A stretch of DNA of 64,000 bases, from NCBI RefSeq assembly GCF_030316885.1, contig NZ_JASZYQ010000012.1:1-64000 (forward strand), written 5' to 3'. Both the position numbers and the translations under genes were made by a program. Of this stretch, positions 47,724 to 56,915 are shown piece after piece. Numbering within the stretch: position 1 is the stretch's first letter; each line of letters opens with the position of its first letter. This DNA is from Variovorax jilinensis (GTDB taxonomy: Bacteria > Pseudomonadota > Gammaproteobacteria > Burkholderiales > Burkholderiaceae_C). The notes beneath the pieces are model-generated. The model saw only the letters and a list, made by a program, of their open reading frames with translations. It ran no database searches and was not told the origin of the DNA.

Positions 47724-49171
47724 GCGACCGCACGCTGCGCTTCACAGACGTCAGCCTGAGCGACGGCCAGTCGGCGCGCTGGGCAGGCGCCATGACGACA
47801 CCGATGGCGCTGGCCGTCGCCAGCCGCATCGCGGACACCGAAGTGGCGGTCATCGAGATCGCATCGCCCGCGACCCTTCGGCAATGCCTGGGGCGCAACG
47901 AGGAGCCCTGGCAGCGCATCGCCCTGCTGCGCGAGCGCTGCCGCGGCGTCCGGCTGCGCGCCGCCATTTCGCTGTTCACCGAACACGGGCGCCGTGGCGC
48001 CGACGTGGTCTCGGCCAGCGTGGCCACGCTGTGGCTGCGGGAACTGGCGGCGCACGGCGTGTCCGAGGTTCTCCATTCGGACCCGTTCGGTGACGTGGAA
48101 CGCCTCGCGCCGGTGCTGGATACCGCCCGCACCCTGGGTCTCGTCGCCATTGCCGCCCTGCCCTACGTGCCGGAACAGGCGGACAAGGCGCTGGGCGTCC
48201 GCGCTCAGGCGCTCGCGCTGGCCGGAGCGAGCCGCGTGATGCTGCGCGACGATGCGGGACTGCTCACGGCCGATCGGCTGGCGACGCTGCTGCCCGCGCT
48301 GCGGTCCGGCCTCGGCGCGACGCCGCTCGACCTGCACCTGCGATGCCAGACCGCGCTCGGACCGATGCTGGCCACCGAGGCCGTGCGCCTCGGCATCGAC
48401 GGCCTCGACACCGCGTTCGCGCCGCTGGCAAACGGCCCTTCGGTGCCTTCGCTCGGAACCTTGCTGCGATCGCTGCGCCTGCTCGGCATCGGTGCGCCCG
48501 CGAGCGCGCAGCGCCTGCATGCCGTGGCCGAGGTCGACAGGCAACTCGCCGAGATCGCCAATGAACAGGGCTTTCCCTCGGGCGCCGCCTGGGTCTTCGA
48601 TCTCGCACCCTATGCCCACCAGCTGCCGGGCGATGACGCGGCCTGGGCCATGGAGCGACTCTCCGCGCTGGGGCTCACGCACCGGTTGCACGCTTTCTCG
48701 AACGAATGTGCGCGCGTGCGCTCGGACCTTGGCCAGCCGCCGATGCAGGCGCCGTTCGCGCGCGCCATCGCCGAGCAGGCGCTGCTGCACCTGCAGGACC
48801 TGCCGCGCTATTCCGAGATCCGGCCCGGCGTGCGACGCGCACTGCAGCAGATTCACGCTGCGGCCCCGGCGGCGGTCGATGCGTCCCTCGCCCGGCGGGT
48901 CGGCGCGCTGCCGCCCTCGCCACCGAGTTCGGCGGCCGCGCTGCGCAAGACGTGGCCGGGCGCGAGCGATGCGGCACTTGTGATCGCGCAGGCCTGCGGC
49001 GTGTCGCCCGGGTCGCAGCCGACGCCGGCCGCTCCCGACAGCCTGCGTTACCAGCCCGCCACGCCGGCGGAAGCCTTGCTGGCCGGCCTCACGGCGCGCG
49101 CCACGCGCCATGCCCAGCTCGGGGTCGAAGGCCCCGGCGTCTCGATCCAACTCCAAGGCAGCGAGGGCTGA
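47720..49171 (+). CDS. HMGL-fold carboxyltransferase-like protein with altered metal site, copy A
   Basis: 483 residues. Overall order matches oxaloacetate decarboxylase alpha/pyruvate carboxylase carboxyltransferase domains: F-T-D-V-S-L-S-D-G-Q near residue 8-17, the V-M-L-R-D-D-A-G-L-L segment near 173-182, and L-H-L-R-C-Q-T-A-L-G near 205-214. By eye the family metal ligands are changed. The Lys that carries the carbamate is R176, and the H-x-H pair is R208 and Q210. The protein may be a structural partner of copy B rather than an active enzyme, or may use a different chemistry. Coupled by ATGA to the biotin carboxylase. Confidence 0.75.
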
Positions 49172-49175
49172 CACC

Positions 49176-50678
49176 ATGCTCGAACATCTCAAGACGCTGG
49201 TCGCCGCCGAGACCGCGCGCACCGGCCGGCGCCGCACGATCCACCTCACCGACGACACGCTGCGCGACGGCCAGCAATGCCTGTGGGCGACGCGCATGCG
49301 TACCGAACACATGCTGCCGATCGCCGAACGCATGGACCGCGCGGGATTCCTCTCGTTGCAGGCGATCGCGCTGGTGCAGTTCGATGCGAGCGTGCTGTTC
49401 CTCAACCAGAACCCTTTCGAGCGCATCCGCCTGCTGGCCGGGCGGATCACGCGCACACCGATGCGCGCCGCCATCCGCAGCAACCTGATGCGCGGCTTCT
49501 TCCCGGTGGCGGACGATGTCACCGAGCTCTTCGTCGAGCGGCAGATCGCCAACGGCGTGCGCGAGATCGGTCTTTTCGATGCCCTGATGTGCAACGACAA
49601 CCTGGCCTCCAGCATTGCCGCCGCACACAGGCTCGGAGCTGCGGTGACGCTGCTGCTCGGCTACAACATCGCGCCCGGCTATGACGACGCCCTGTACGCC
49701 GCCAAGGCGCGCGAAGCGGTGGAGCGCTTCGGCGTGCAGACCGTCGCACTCGCCGATGCGGCGGGCATCCTGACGCTCGAGCGCGTGCGCACGCTGGTGC
49801 CGGCGATCAAGCAGGCGATAGGCGACCGCGCCCGGCTGGAATTCAATACCCATTGCCTGACCGGCCTCGGGCCGCTGCTGGCGATCGAGGCTGCGGTGCA
49901 CGGCGCCGACACGATCCTGACAGCGGTCGATCCCCTGGCCAACGGCAACTCGCTGCCGGCCAGCCAGATGATCGCGCGCAACCTGCGCGAGATCGGATTC
50001 GACGTGCGGGTCGACGACGGTGTGCTCGACGAGGTGGGCGCCTATTTCTCGGCTCTGGCCGAACGCGAAGGGCAGCCCGTCGGCGTGCCGGCGGAGTACG
50101 AACCCAGCCACTACGTCACCCAGTACGCGGGCGGCGCGATGAGCAACCTCGAGTCGCAGCTCAAGCTGGCCGGCCTGAGCGACAAGCTGCCCGCGGTGCT
50201 CGAGGAGATCGGACGCGTGCGCGTGGAGCTCGGCTCGCCGATCATGGTCACGCCTTACCCGGCCATCGTCTCGGCCCAGGCCGTGATGAACGTGCTCAAC
50301 GTGGAGCGCTACAAGGTCGTGCCCGACGAGGTGAAGAAGTACGTCTGCGGCTACTTCGGCGACCTGCCGCTGCCGGTGGATGCGAACGTGAAGGACCGGA
50401 TCATCGCCAACGGCTCGCGTGACGTGGCGCTGGAGCCACCGATGATCGAGCCCGTGCTCCCGGGCCTGCGCCAACGCTATGGCAACCTTGGAGACGACGA
50501 GTTGCTGCTGCGCTACATGTATGGCGACGAGAAGGTCGACGCTCTGAAGCCGACGCCGGTGGACGACAGCTACAGCCTGCACCATCCGGTGGTCGACCTC
50601 GCCGCGGGCCTTGCGGCGCGCGCACGCAAGGCACAGGTGCAGGTGGCAGGCGACGGCTTCTCAATGAACGCAGGCTGA
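49176..50678 (+). CDS. HMGL-fold biotin-dependent carboxyltransferase (OadA/PycB-like), copy B
   Basis: 500 residues from the ATG at 49176 (not the earlier in-frame ATG inside copy A). D-D-T-L-R-D-G-Q-Q-C opens the barrel, and P-I-M-V-T-P-Y-P is the conserved late motif of PycB-like enzymes. V-A-L-A193-D replaces the carbamoylated Lys, and N224-T-H226 stands where HxH is usual, so one of two His is kept. The C-terminal region resembles the PYC-OADA helical domain. Likely role: carboxyl transfer between carboxybiotin and a 2-oxo-acid-like acceptor; the acceptor is unknown. Confidence 0.82.
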   Translation: MLEHLKTLVAAETARTGRRRTIHLTDDTLRDGQQCLWATRMRTEHMLPIAERMDRAGFLSLQAIALVQFDASVLFLNQNPFERIRLLAGRITRTPMRAAIRSNLMRGFFPVADDVTELFVERQIANGVREIGLFDALMCNDNLASSIAAAHRLGAAVTLLLGYNIAPGYDDALYAAKAREAVERFGVQTVALADAAGILTLERVRTLVPAIKQAIGDRARLEFNTHCLTGLGPLLAIEAAVHGADTILTAVDPLANGNSLPASQMIARNLREIGFDVRVDDGVLDEVGAYFSALAEREGQPVGVPAEYEPSHYVTQYAGGAMSNLESQLKLAGLSDKLPAVLEEIGRVRVELGSPIMVTPYPAIVSAQAVMNVLNVERYKVVPDEVKKYVCGYFGDLPLPVDANVKDRIIANGSRDVALEPPMIEPVLPGLRQRYGNLGDDELLLRYMYGDEKVDALKPTPVDDSYSLHHPVVDLAAGLAARARKAQVQVAGDGFSMNAG

Positions 50679-50729
50679 GTGTCGGCCCTCGGCAGGCCCC
50701 TCGGCGGCCGGGCGCCCCATCGGCAATGG

Positions 50730-51728
50730 CTAGTCGCCCACCTTGATGCTGGCGGCCTGCGCGATTCGCTGCCAGAACGCGAGGTCGTCTCGCACGGTCT
50801 TCGCGAACTGCTCGGGCGACTTGAGCGGCGCATCGGCGATGTTGAGCTGCAGCAGCTTTTCGCGCATCGCAGGCGAGGCCAGGATGCGAGCCACTTCCTG
50901 GTTGAGCAGCGCCACGACGGCCGTCGGCGTGCCCCTGGGCGCGAACACGCCATACCATCCGTCAGCCGTGGGGCCGATGCCTTGCTCAGCCATCAGCGGC
51001 GCCGACGGCAGGCCGGGCGAGCGCAGCGAACCGGTCAGGCCGAGCACCTTGAGACGGCCCTGCTTCACGAGCGGCATGGCGCTCGCCACGTCCAGGAAGC
51101 CGAGCCGGATCACGCCGCCCTGCATGTCCTGCGTGATGGCGGTGATCGACTTGTAGGGCACATGGTTCATCCGGATGCCGCTCTGCCGCTCGAGCCACTC
51201 CATCACCAGGTGCCCTTGCGAGCCAGTGCCCCAGCTCGCGTAGTCGTAGGCGCCGGGATGGGCCTTGGCAGCGTGGGTGAACTGCTGCATGTCGCTGGCG
51301 GGGAAGTCCGGCGTCGCCACCAGGGCCACGCCACCGGCACCCACCTGCGCGATCGGCGCCAGATCGTTCAGGGCATCGAAGGCCGGCGCCTTCTGCACCG
51401 CCTGGTTGATCACGGTGCTGGAGGCATTGCCGAACAGCAGCGTGTAGCCATCGGGCTTCGCGCGCACCACCGCCAGCGCCGCAATCGTGCTGTTGGCGCC
51501 GACGCGGTTCTCGACCACCACGGGCTGCTTGAGCGACGCGCCGAGCCCGGCCGCGATCGTCCGGCACAGCAGGTCGCCGCCGCTGCCGGGCGCATTGCCC
51601 AGCACCAGCATGATCGGCCGTGAGGGGTAGGGCTCCTCGGCCTGTGCGAGCCGCGACGACAGCGGGGCCAGTGCGGCCAGCGCCGCGAGCAGCAGTTGAC
51701 GCCGAGGGCGCGAAAGGGGTCGATGCAT
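50730..51728 (-). CDS. Bug-family receptor, copy 2
   Basis: 332 residues. An R-R signal (P-R-R-Q-L-L-L-A-A-L-A-A-L-A) is cut near A-Q-A. P-S-R-P-I-M-L-V-L-G, V-V-E-N-R-V-G-A-N and A-P-R-G-T-P are family motifs. A solute receptor for a carboxylate with no permease genes in the window. It starts 10 bases after the dioxygenase stop on the same strand, so substrate capture and oxidation are likely co-expressed under the LysR regulator. Confidence 0.92.
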   Translation of the reverse strand: MHRPLSRPRRQLLLAALAALAPLSSRLAQAEEPYPSRPIMLVLGNAPGSGGDLLCRTIAAGLGASLKQPVVVENRVGANSTIAALAVVRAKPDGYTLLFGNASSTVINQAVQKAPAFDALNDLAPIAQVGAGGVALVATPDFPASDMQQFTHAAKAHPGAYDYASWGTGSQGHLVMEWLERQSGIRMNHVPYKSITAITQDMQGGVIRLGFLDVASAMPLVKQGRLKVLGLTGSLRSPGLPSAPLMAEQGIGPTADGWYGVFAPRGTPTAVVALLNQEVARILASPAMREKLLQLNIADAPLKSPEQFAKTVRDDLAFWQRIAQAASIKVGD

Positions 51729-51738
51729 GCGCGGCTCC

Positions 51739-52611
51739 TCAGGCGGCCGCTTCGGCCGGCTCGCGCTTCCAGGCGCTCTCCGCGCGGGCCGCCGCCAGCG
51801 GCCGGGTGCCGTTGATCGTGACCCGATAGCCGCTGCGGCGCGCCGGGAAGTAGTCGAAAATCGCCTGGTGCTGAGTGCAGCGGTTGTCCCAGAAGGCCAC
51901 CGAATTCGGCTGCCAGCGAAAGCGGCACATGAAGCGGGGGTTCTCGATATGCCGGTAGAGCATCTCGAGCAGCGCCTCGCTCTCGCGATCCGAAAGGCCC
52001 GGCACATGGGTGGTGAACACGCGGTTCACGAACAGCAGCTTGCGCCCGGTCTCGGGATGCACCGCAACGACCGGATGCTCGCTGCGCGCAAAGGGCCGCG
52101 ACGGCGTCATGCCGTAGCGGCTCCAGACCTTGGCGCCGTCATGGACGGCGGTGAGCCCTTCGAGGAACTGCTGCATCGGCTTAGAAAGCGCGTCGTAGGC
52201 TGCATACATGCTCGCGAACATCGTGTCGCCCCCGGCCTCAGGCACTTCCGTCAGGTACAGCATGCTGCCCATCGGCGGCTCCTCCTCGCAGCTGACATCG
52301 GTGTGCCAGCTCTCGCCGGCGACGCGCGCCGAACTCTCGTCGGCGTGGATGCGCAGCAGTTCCGGATGCTGTGGATGGTTGGCCGGCGCGAGCGGATGCA
52401 CATGCAACGAACCGAAGCGCCGGCCCAGCGCGATGTGCTGCGCGTGGCTCAATCGCTGATCGCGAAAGAAGATGACCTGGTGCGCAACCAGCGCGTGACG
52501 GATGGCATCGACCTGCGCCTGCGACAGCGGCGCCGCAAGATCGACGCCGAAGACTTCGGCGCCCAGCGCCGGGGTGAGCGCGCGGAAGTCGAGCTGGATC
52601 GGGGATTTCAT
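51739..52611 (-). CDS. TauD/TfdA-family 2-oxoglutarate-dependent dioxygenase
   Basis: 290 residues; ATG at 52611 with GGAG six bases upstream. Fe(II) ligands H103-x-D105 in S-W-H-T-D-V-S and the distal His in R-C-T-Q-H-Q-A; the 2-oxoglutarate Arg lies in the R-S-G-Y-R-V-T-I segment. TauD-like enzymes release sulfite from sulfonates; TfdA-like ones cleave aryl ethers; others hydroxylate acids. The YeiH-type exporter and arylsulfatase nearby tilt the reading toward organosulfur, but this is inference. Its divergent partner is LysR, with a 16-base palindrome between them. Confidence 0.93.
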   Translation of the reverse strand: MKSPIQLDFRALTPALGAEVFGVDLAAPLSQAQVDAIRHALVAHQVIFFRDQRLSHAQHIALGRRFGSLHVHPLAPANHPQHPELLRIHADESSARVAGESWHTDVSCEEEPPMGSMLYLTEVPEAGGDTMFASMYAAYDALSKPMQQFLEGLTAVHDGAKVWSRYGMTPSRPFARSEHPVVAVHPETGRKLLFVNRVFTTHVPGLSDRESEALLEMLYRHIENPRFMCRFRWQPNSVAFWDNRCTQHQAIFDYFPARRSGYRVTINGTRPLAAARAESAWKREPAEAAA

Positions 52612-52694
52612 TTCTGTCTCCATGCGGGCACCTGCCCTGTCCGATTGTGGTGACGGCACCATGGGATGCCCTAATGAATTCGACTCGCCAACCC

Positions 52695-52710
52695 ATAACC
52701 TGCAGGTTAT
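52695..52710. promoter_or_regulatory. Perfect 16-base palindrome ATAACCTGCAGGTTAT in the tauD-lysR region
   Basis: It is centred 34 bases upstream of the LysR ATG and 91 from the dioxygenase ATG. The spacing and symmetry fit a LysR recognition site controlling both genes. Binding has to be inferred. Confidence 0.65.
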
Positions 52711-52735
52711 TCTGAGGCTTTTCACGGAGCCGATC

Positions 52736-53674
52736 ATGGCCGACATCTCGAGCGCCTTCGTGCAGCGCGGACTCACGCTCAGGCACATGCGCCTGCTCAT
52801 TGCGCTCGAGGACATGCGTCAGGTCGGCCGCGTGGCTTCGGCCCTGAGCATCTCCCAGCCCGCGGTGTCGAAGGCGCTGCTCGAGATCGAGAACGGCGTC
52901 GGGGTGGCGCTGTTCGATCGCACGCCGCGCGGCATGGTGCCGACCGCGCACGGCGCCTGCCTGCTGCGCCACGCCCACACGATGACCAACGAGCTCTCGC
53001 GCGCGGTGGACGAACTGACCGGCATCGAGCAGGGCATCGCAGAGGCCGTGGCGGTCGGGGCCACCGCGGGTGCCGGCACCGGTTCGCTGCTCGGGGCTGC
53101 CATCCGGCAGGGCCGCGCGCGCCTGCCCGCCCTGACGGTGACGGTGAGCGAGGGCACGCGTGAACACCTGCTGCGCCAGTTGCGCACGGGCCGGCTCGAC
53201 CTGGTGGTCGGCGCCACGACCGACGGCGTGATTCCGATCGACCTCGAGTGCACGCCGCTCTACATCGACGCGCCGGCCATCGTCTGCGGCAACGGCCACG
53301 CCCTGGCGGCGCGCCGCCGTCCTGCCTGGACGACCCTGGCGGCCGAGGCCTGGGTACTGCCGCCGCGCACGACCCGCGTGCGTGCGGCGGTCGAGGCCCT
53401 CTTCCGGCGCGCGGGCGGTCCGCCGCCACGCGTGCTCGCGGAAACGCTCTCGCTCGACCTGATCCTCGAACTGCTGGGCCAAGGCGATGCACTCGGGGTG
53501 CTGCCGCAGCACCTGGCGCGCCGACTTGCAATGGCCGGCCAGCTTCGCACCCTCGAGGTCGACACGCCGGGACTGGTGATGCCCGTGGCGGTCTTCACGC
53601 AGGCCGCGGGCGCGCCGTCGACCGCGATCGACACCTTGCGCCGTTGCCTTCTCGAAGCGGCAGCCTCGCGTTGA
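52736..53674 (+). CDS. LysR-family transcriptional regulator
   Basis: 312 residues; GGAG precedes the ATG at 52736. The N-terminal HTH includes G-R-V-A-S-A-L-S-I-S-Q-P-A-V-S-K-A-L, then the effector domain with R-L-D-L-V-V-G and L-G-V-L-P-Q-H. Divergent from the dioxygenase and Bug genes, which it probably activates. The inducer is unknown. Confidence 0.93.
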   Translation: MADISSAFVQRGLTLRHMRLLIALEDMRQVGRVASALSISQPAVSKALLEIENGVGVALFDRTPRGMVPTAHGACLLRHAHTMTNELSRAVDELTGIEQGIAEAVAVGATAGAGTGSLLGAAIRQGRARLPALTVTVSEGTREHLLRQLRTGRLDLVVGATTDGVIPIDLECTPLYIDAPAIVCGNGHALAARRRPAWTTLAAEAWVLPPRTTRVRAAVEALFRRAGGPPPRVLAETLSLDLILELLGQGDALGVLPQHLARRLAMAGQLRTLEVDTPGLVMPVAVFTQAAGAPSTAIDTLRRCLLEAAASR

Positions 53675-53695
53675 GGCGATCTCACGCACACCTGC

Positions 53696-54727
53696 TCAGC
53701 GCGGCAGGTAGATGAAGGCGGTGACGAGCAGCGCCAGGAACACGGTCTCGCTGACCATCAGCGCGATCGGCCTGATGCCCACGGTAGCGAAATCCTTCAG
53801 GTGCGACTTCATGCCGATCGCGGCCATCGAGATCACCAGCAGCCAGGTCGACAGCGTCTGCAGCGCCTGCTGCAGGGCAGCCGGAATCCACCCTGCACTG
53901 TTGACGGCAACGAGCAGCGCGAACGCCACCACGAACCAGGGGAGCAACGGCGGCTTGGGGCCGCCCGCCGGGCCGGCCGCGTGGGCCTTGCGACACGACA
54001 GCGTGATCAGGAGGATTACCGGCAGCAGCATCGCGACCCGCAGCAGCTTGACGATGGTCGCGACGTCGCCGGTCTCCTTCGACATGCCGTAGCCCGCCCC
54101 CACCACCTGCGCCACGTCGTGGATGGTGCCGCCGAGGAAGATCCCGGCGCGTTCGCTGCCGAAGCCGAGCGCCCCGGCGATCATGGGATAGAGCACCATC
54201 GCGGCGGTCGACAGCGTGCTGACGCCGATCACCGTGAAGATGGTGGCACGCTCCCTCACCTCGTCCTCGGCGCGCGCCGGGAGCACCGCCGCGATCGCCA
54301 TCGCGGCCGAGGCGCCGCAGATGCCCACCGCGCCGCCGGTCAGTACGCCGAAGCGGCTGCGATAGCCCATCAGGCGGGCGAGCACGATGCCGAAACCGAT
54401 CGTCGCCGCGACCGAGACCACCACCATCGCGATCGGCCCCGCGCCCAGCGACGTGATCTGCCCGAGCGTGATGCGCACGCCGAGCAGCGCGACCCCGATG
54501 CGCAGCAGCGTGCTGGCCGAGAAGCGGATGCCGGGCACGCAGCGGCCCTCGGACGACAGGAAGTTCAGGGCCATGCCGAGCAGCAGCGCGAACAGCATCG
54601 CCGACACGTGGTAGTGCTCGGCCAGCGAGAGCGCCGCCACTGCCACCACGGCGGACACCAGCACGCCGTGGAAGTTGATGCTGGCCGGCCCGCGCCAGCC
54701 GAGCAGGGTCGTGGCTGCATTACGCAT
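53696..54727 (-). CDS. YeiH-family (UPF0324) membrane transporter
   Basis: 343 residues with about ten hydrophobic helices. Family landmarks: L-L-R-I-G-V-A-L-L-G-V-R-I-T, C-G-A-S-A-A-M-A-I-A-A-V, and the G-T-I-H-D-V-A-Q-V-V-G-A-G motif. Members are annotated as sulfate or sulfite exporters in sulfonate catabolism, and others as unknown anion carriers. It starts eight bases after the upstream carboxyltransferase stop and is probably in its operon, under operator copy 4. Export of sulfite is therefore an attractive but unproven role. Confidence 0.88.
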   Translation of the reverse strand: MRNAATTLLGWRGPASINFHGVLVSAVVAVAALSLAEHYHVSAMLFALLLGMALNFLSSEGRCVPGIRFSASTLLRIGVALLGVRITLGQITSLGAGPIAMVVVSVAATIGFGIVLARLMGYRSRFGVLTGGAVGICGASAAMAIAAVLPARAEDEVRERATIFTVIGVSTLSTAAMVLYPMIAGALGFGSERAGIFLGGTIHDVAQVVGAGYGMSKETGDVATIVKLLRVAMLLPVILLITLSCRKAHAAGPAGGPKPPLLPWFVVAFALLVAVNSAGWIPAALQQALQTLSTWLLVISMAAIGMKSHLKDFATVGIRPIALMVSETVFLALLVTAFIYLPR

Positions 54728-54735
54728 GGCGTCCT

Positions 54736-56313
54736 TCAGATGTAGGTGGGCCAGGCGCGCAGTTCGTGGGCGCCGATGCCTCCCGTGCGCTCGCGCCGAT
54801 GGGTGGCGAGCCCCGCGACCAGCCAATCCCGGGTCTGCCGCGGTGCGATCACCGCCTGCACGCCGAAGGCGCCGGCCAGCGCGTAGGCGGAGGTGTCGCG
54901 CGACAGCTCGGCCTTGAGCAGGTCGAAGCGCTCGGGGTCTTCCTCGCGCCGAATGCCGTGCAGCACGCTGACGCCGATCTGCGGATCCATGAAGCTCACG
55001 TCGGCGCTGGTCCAGGCCGCGACGGCGTCGCTGTTGCGGCCGCCGCCCATGTTGATGTAGGCCTGGCCGTAGCTCTTGCGCAGGATCACCGACAGCTTGG
55101 GCACGCTGCACAGCTGAACCGCATGAATCATGTTCATGATGTGTGCCGGGGCCGCCTTGCGCTCACCTTCGACGCCCACGAGGAAACCCGGCGTGTCGAC
55201 CAGGAACACGATCGGGATGTTGAACGAGTCGCACAGCACCACGAAGGACGTGACCTTGCGGCAGGCCTCGGGGTCCATCGCGCCGCCCTTGAACATCGGG
55301 TTCGAGGCCACCACGCCGATGCTCTGGCCGGCGAGGCGCGCGAGGCCTGTGACCGCCGCGCGGCCGAAGCGGTCCTTGAGATTGAAGAAGCTGCCCTCGT
55401 CCACGATGCCCGCGACCACGCGCCGCATGTCGTAGGTCTTGCTGCGCGCGTGCGGCACCAGGTCGACCAGCGCGTCCGCGTCGGGTGCAATCGCCTCGCC
55501 CGCGGGCAGGCCGGGCGCCGGTGCCTCCGCGTGCGAAGGCAGGTAGCCCAGGAAGCGCCTGATCTCGGCCAGCGCTTCGGCGTCGCTGTCGACCACCCGG
55601 TCGACCAGTCCGGTCTGCTCGGCATGGAGCTTCCAGCCGCCGAGCGCCTCGGGATCGACCGCCTCGCCGATGGCCAGCGAAGTCACGCGCGCGCTCGACA
55701 CCGCAAGGAAGGCGCCCTTGCGCATCACGACGAAGTCCGAGAGGCAGGTGTACCAGGTCGACGAGCCCAGGCAGGGGCCGAGCACCGCGCTGGCCCAGGG
55801 CGTCTCGCGCCGGCGGCAGTACTGCTGCGGGTCCTGACCTGCCGCCGCCATCGCTTCCGCGCCCAGGCTGTCGGGCACCCGCGAGCCGCTCGATTCGCCG
55901 AGGAAGACCAGCGGCATCCCGTTGCGCGTCGCGGTTTCCTTGAGGCGCGCGATCTTGCGCATGTTGACAGCCGACGAGGAGGCGCCCTTGACCGTCATGT
56001 CGTTGGAGACCACTGCCACGCGGCGGCCTGCGACACGGCCCGTGCCCGTGACCTTGCCGTCGGCCGGCGTGGTCGCGCGATCGCCGGGTACCACCGACAC
56101 GGCCAGCATGCCGGACTCGTCGAAGGTGCCGGCGTCCAGCAGGCCTTCGATGCGCTCGCGCGCATTCAAGGCGCCGCTGGCGCGCCGCTGCGCGAGCTTG
56201 TCGGGCCCGCCCATCGCGAGGGCCAGGGCCACGCGGATCTCGAGCTGCGCACCCTGCTCATCGAAGTCTCCGGTCGTGGCGGTGACCTCGGGGCGAATCG
56301 TCTGCGTGGTCAA
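54736..56313 (-). CDS. Biotin-dependent acyl-CoA carboxyltransferase beta subunit (PccB-like), copy 2, TTG start
   Basis: 525 residues from a TTG at 56313. The start is chosen because leader residues T-T-Q-T-I-R and the upstream GAGGAAC site match the biotin carrier at 45617. An ATG ten codons earlier is possible. The two carboxyltransferase halves carry G-E-S-S-G-S-R-V-P, F-L-V-D-T-P-G-F-L-V-G and the A-Y-I-N-M-G-G loop. It shares its operon with the YeiH-type gene and is divergent from the DUF35 operon. The partner carrier and biotin carboxylase must be those at 45.4-47.7 kb. Confidence 0.9.
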   Translation of the reverse strand: MTTQTIRPEVTATTGDFDEQGAQLEIRVALALAMGGPDKLAQRRASGALNARERIEGLLDAGTFDESGMLAVSVVPGDRATTPADGKVTGTGRVAGRRVAVVSNDMTVKGASSSAVNMRKIARLKETATRNGMPLVFLGESSGSRVPDSLGAEAMAAAGQDPQQYCRRRETPWASAVLGPCLGSSTWYTCLSDFVVMRKGAFLAVSSARVTSLAIGEAVDPEALGGWKLHAEQTGLVDRVVDSDAEALAEIRRFLGYLPSHAEAPAPGLPAGEAIAPDADALVDLVPHARSKTYDMRRVVAGIVDEGSFFNLKDRFGRAAVTGLARLAGQSIGVVASNPMFKGGAMDPEACRKVTSFVVLCDSFNIPIVFLVDTPGFLVGVEGERKAAPAHIMNMIHAVQLCSVPKLSVILRKSYGQAYINMGGGRNSDAVAAWTSADVSFMDPQIGVSVLHGIRREEDPERFDLLKAELSRDTSAYALAGAFGVQAVIAPRQTRDWLVAGLATHRRERTGGIGAHELRAWPTYI

Positions 56314-56376
56314 GCTGAGTTCCTCACGAAAGGGACCGGTCATCGGTCCGGGTCGCAGACTTTACTCGACATTCAG

Positions 56377-56388
56377 ATTGTTGACAAT
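56377..56388. promoter_or_regulatory. GntR-type operator ATTGTTGACAAT, copy 4
   Basis: The 12-base palindrome, preceded by ACTTTACTCGACATT as in copy 3, lies between divergent operons. TTGACA (56381-56386) with TCCAAT 18 bases on gives a weak plus-strand promoter, with a start near 56417. That supports the GTG start at 56437 for the next gene. Confidence 0.75.
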
Positions 56389-56436
56389 ACGAGGATAACC
56401 ATGATCCAATCGCTTCATTGCCATAAGGAGACACCG

Positions 56437-56880
56437 GTGACCCCATCGACCCAGGGACCGCAGCCCGTTCCCACGACCGAGACCGCGCCCTATTGGCAGG
56501 CCGCGCTGGAAGGTCGGCTGAAGATCCAGTTCTGCCGTAGCTGCAATCGCCACCAGTTCTATCCGCGGCGCTTTTGCACCGAGTGCCTGTCCGACGGCAT
56601 CGAATGGGTCCAGGCCAGCGGCCGCGGCCACATCTACACCTACACGGTCTGCCACGTGGCGGCGCACCCGGCCTTCGAACCGCGCGTGCCCTATGCGATC
56701 GGCATGGTCGCGCTCGAGGAAGGCGTGCGGATGCTGGCCGGCATCGTCGCCCCGATTCCGGATCGCCTTGCGATCGGAGAGCCGGTCGAGGTCTGCTTCG
56801 AGCCGATCGGCGACGCCGTCGCGCTGCCGATGTTCCGGCTCGCGGACGGCGAATCGACGGCATCGCCGAAGCAGCGCTGA
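56437..56880 (+). CDS. DUF35 zinc-ribbon/OB-fold acyl-CoA-binding protein
   Basis: 147 residues from a GTG with AAGGAG six bases upstream. An ATG at 56401 would lie before the predicted transcription start. The zinc ribbon is C-R-S-C ... C-T-E-C, and the OB part has G-R-G-H-I-Y-T-Y-T-V-C-H. Such proteins form complexes with thiolase-fold enzymes (ChsH2 with Ltp2 in steroid side-chain cleavage), positioning the acyl-CoA. The thiolase-fold partner is two genes downstream. Confidence 0.88.
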   Translation: MTPSTQGPQPVPTTETAPYWQAALEGRLKIQFCRSCNRHQFYPRRFCTECLSDGIEWVQASGRGHIYTYTVCHVAAHPAFEPRVPYAIGMVALEEGVRMLAGIVAPIPDRLAIGEPVEVCFEPIGDAVALPMFRLADGESTASPKQR

Positions 56881-56915
56881 AAGCTGCCTCCCTCCAAGAC
56901 AACCGAGAAAAATTC

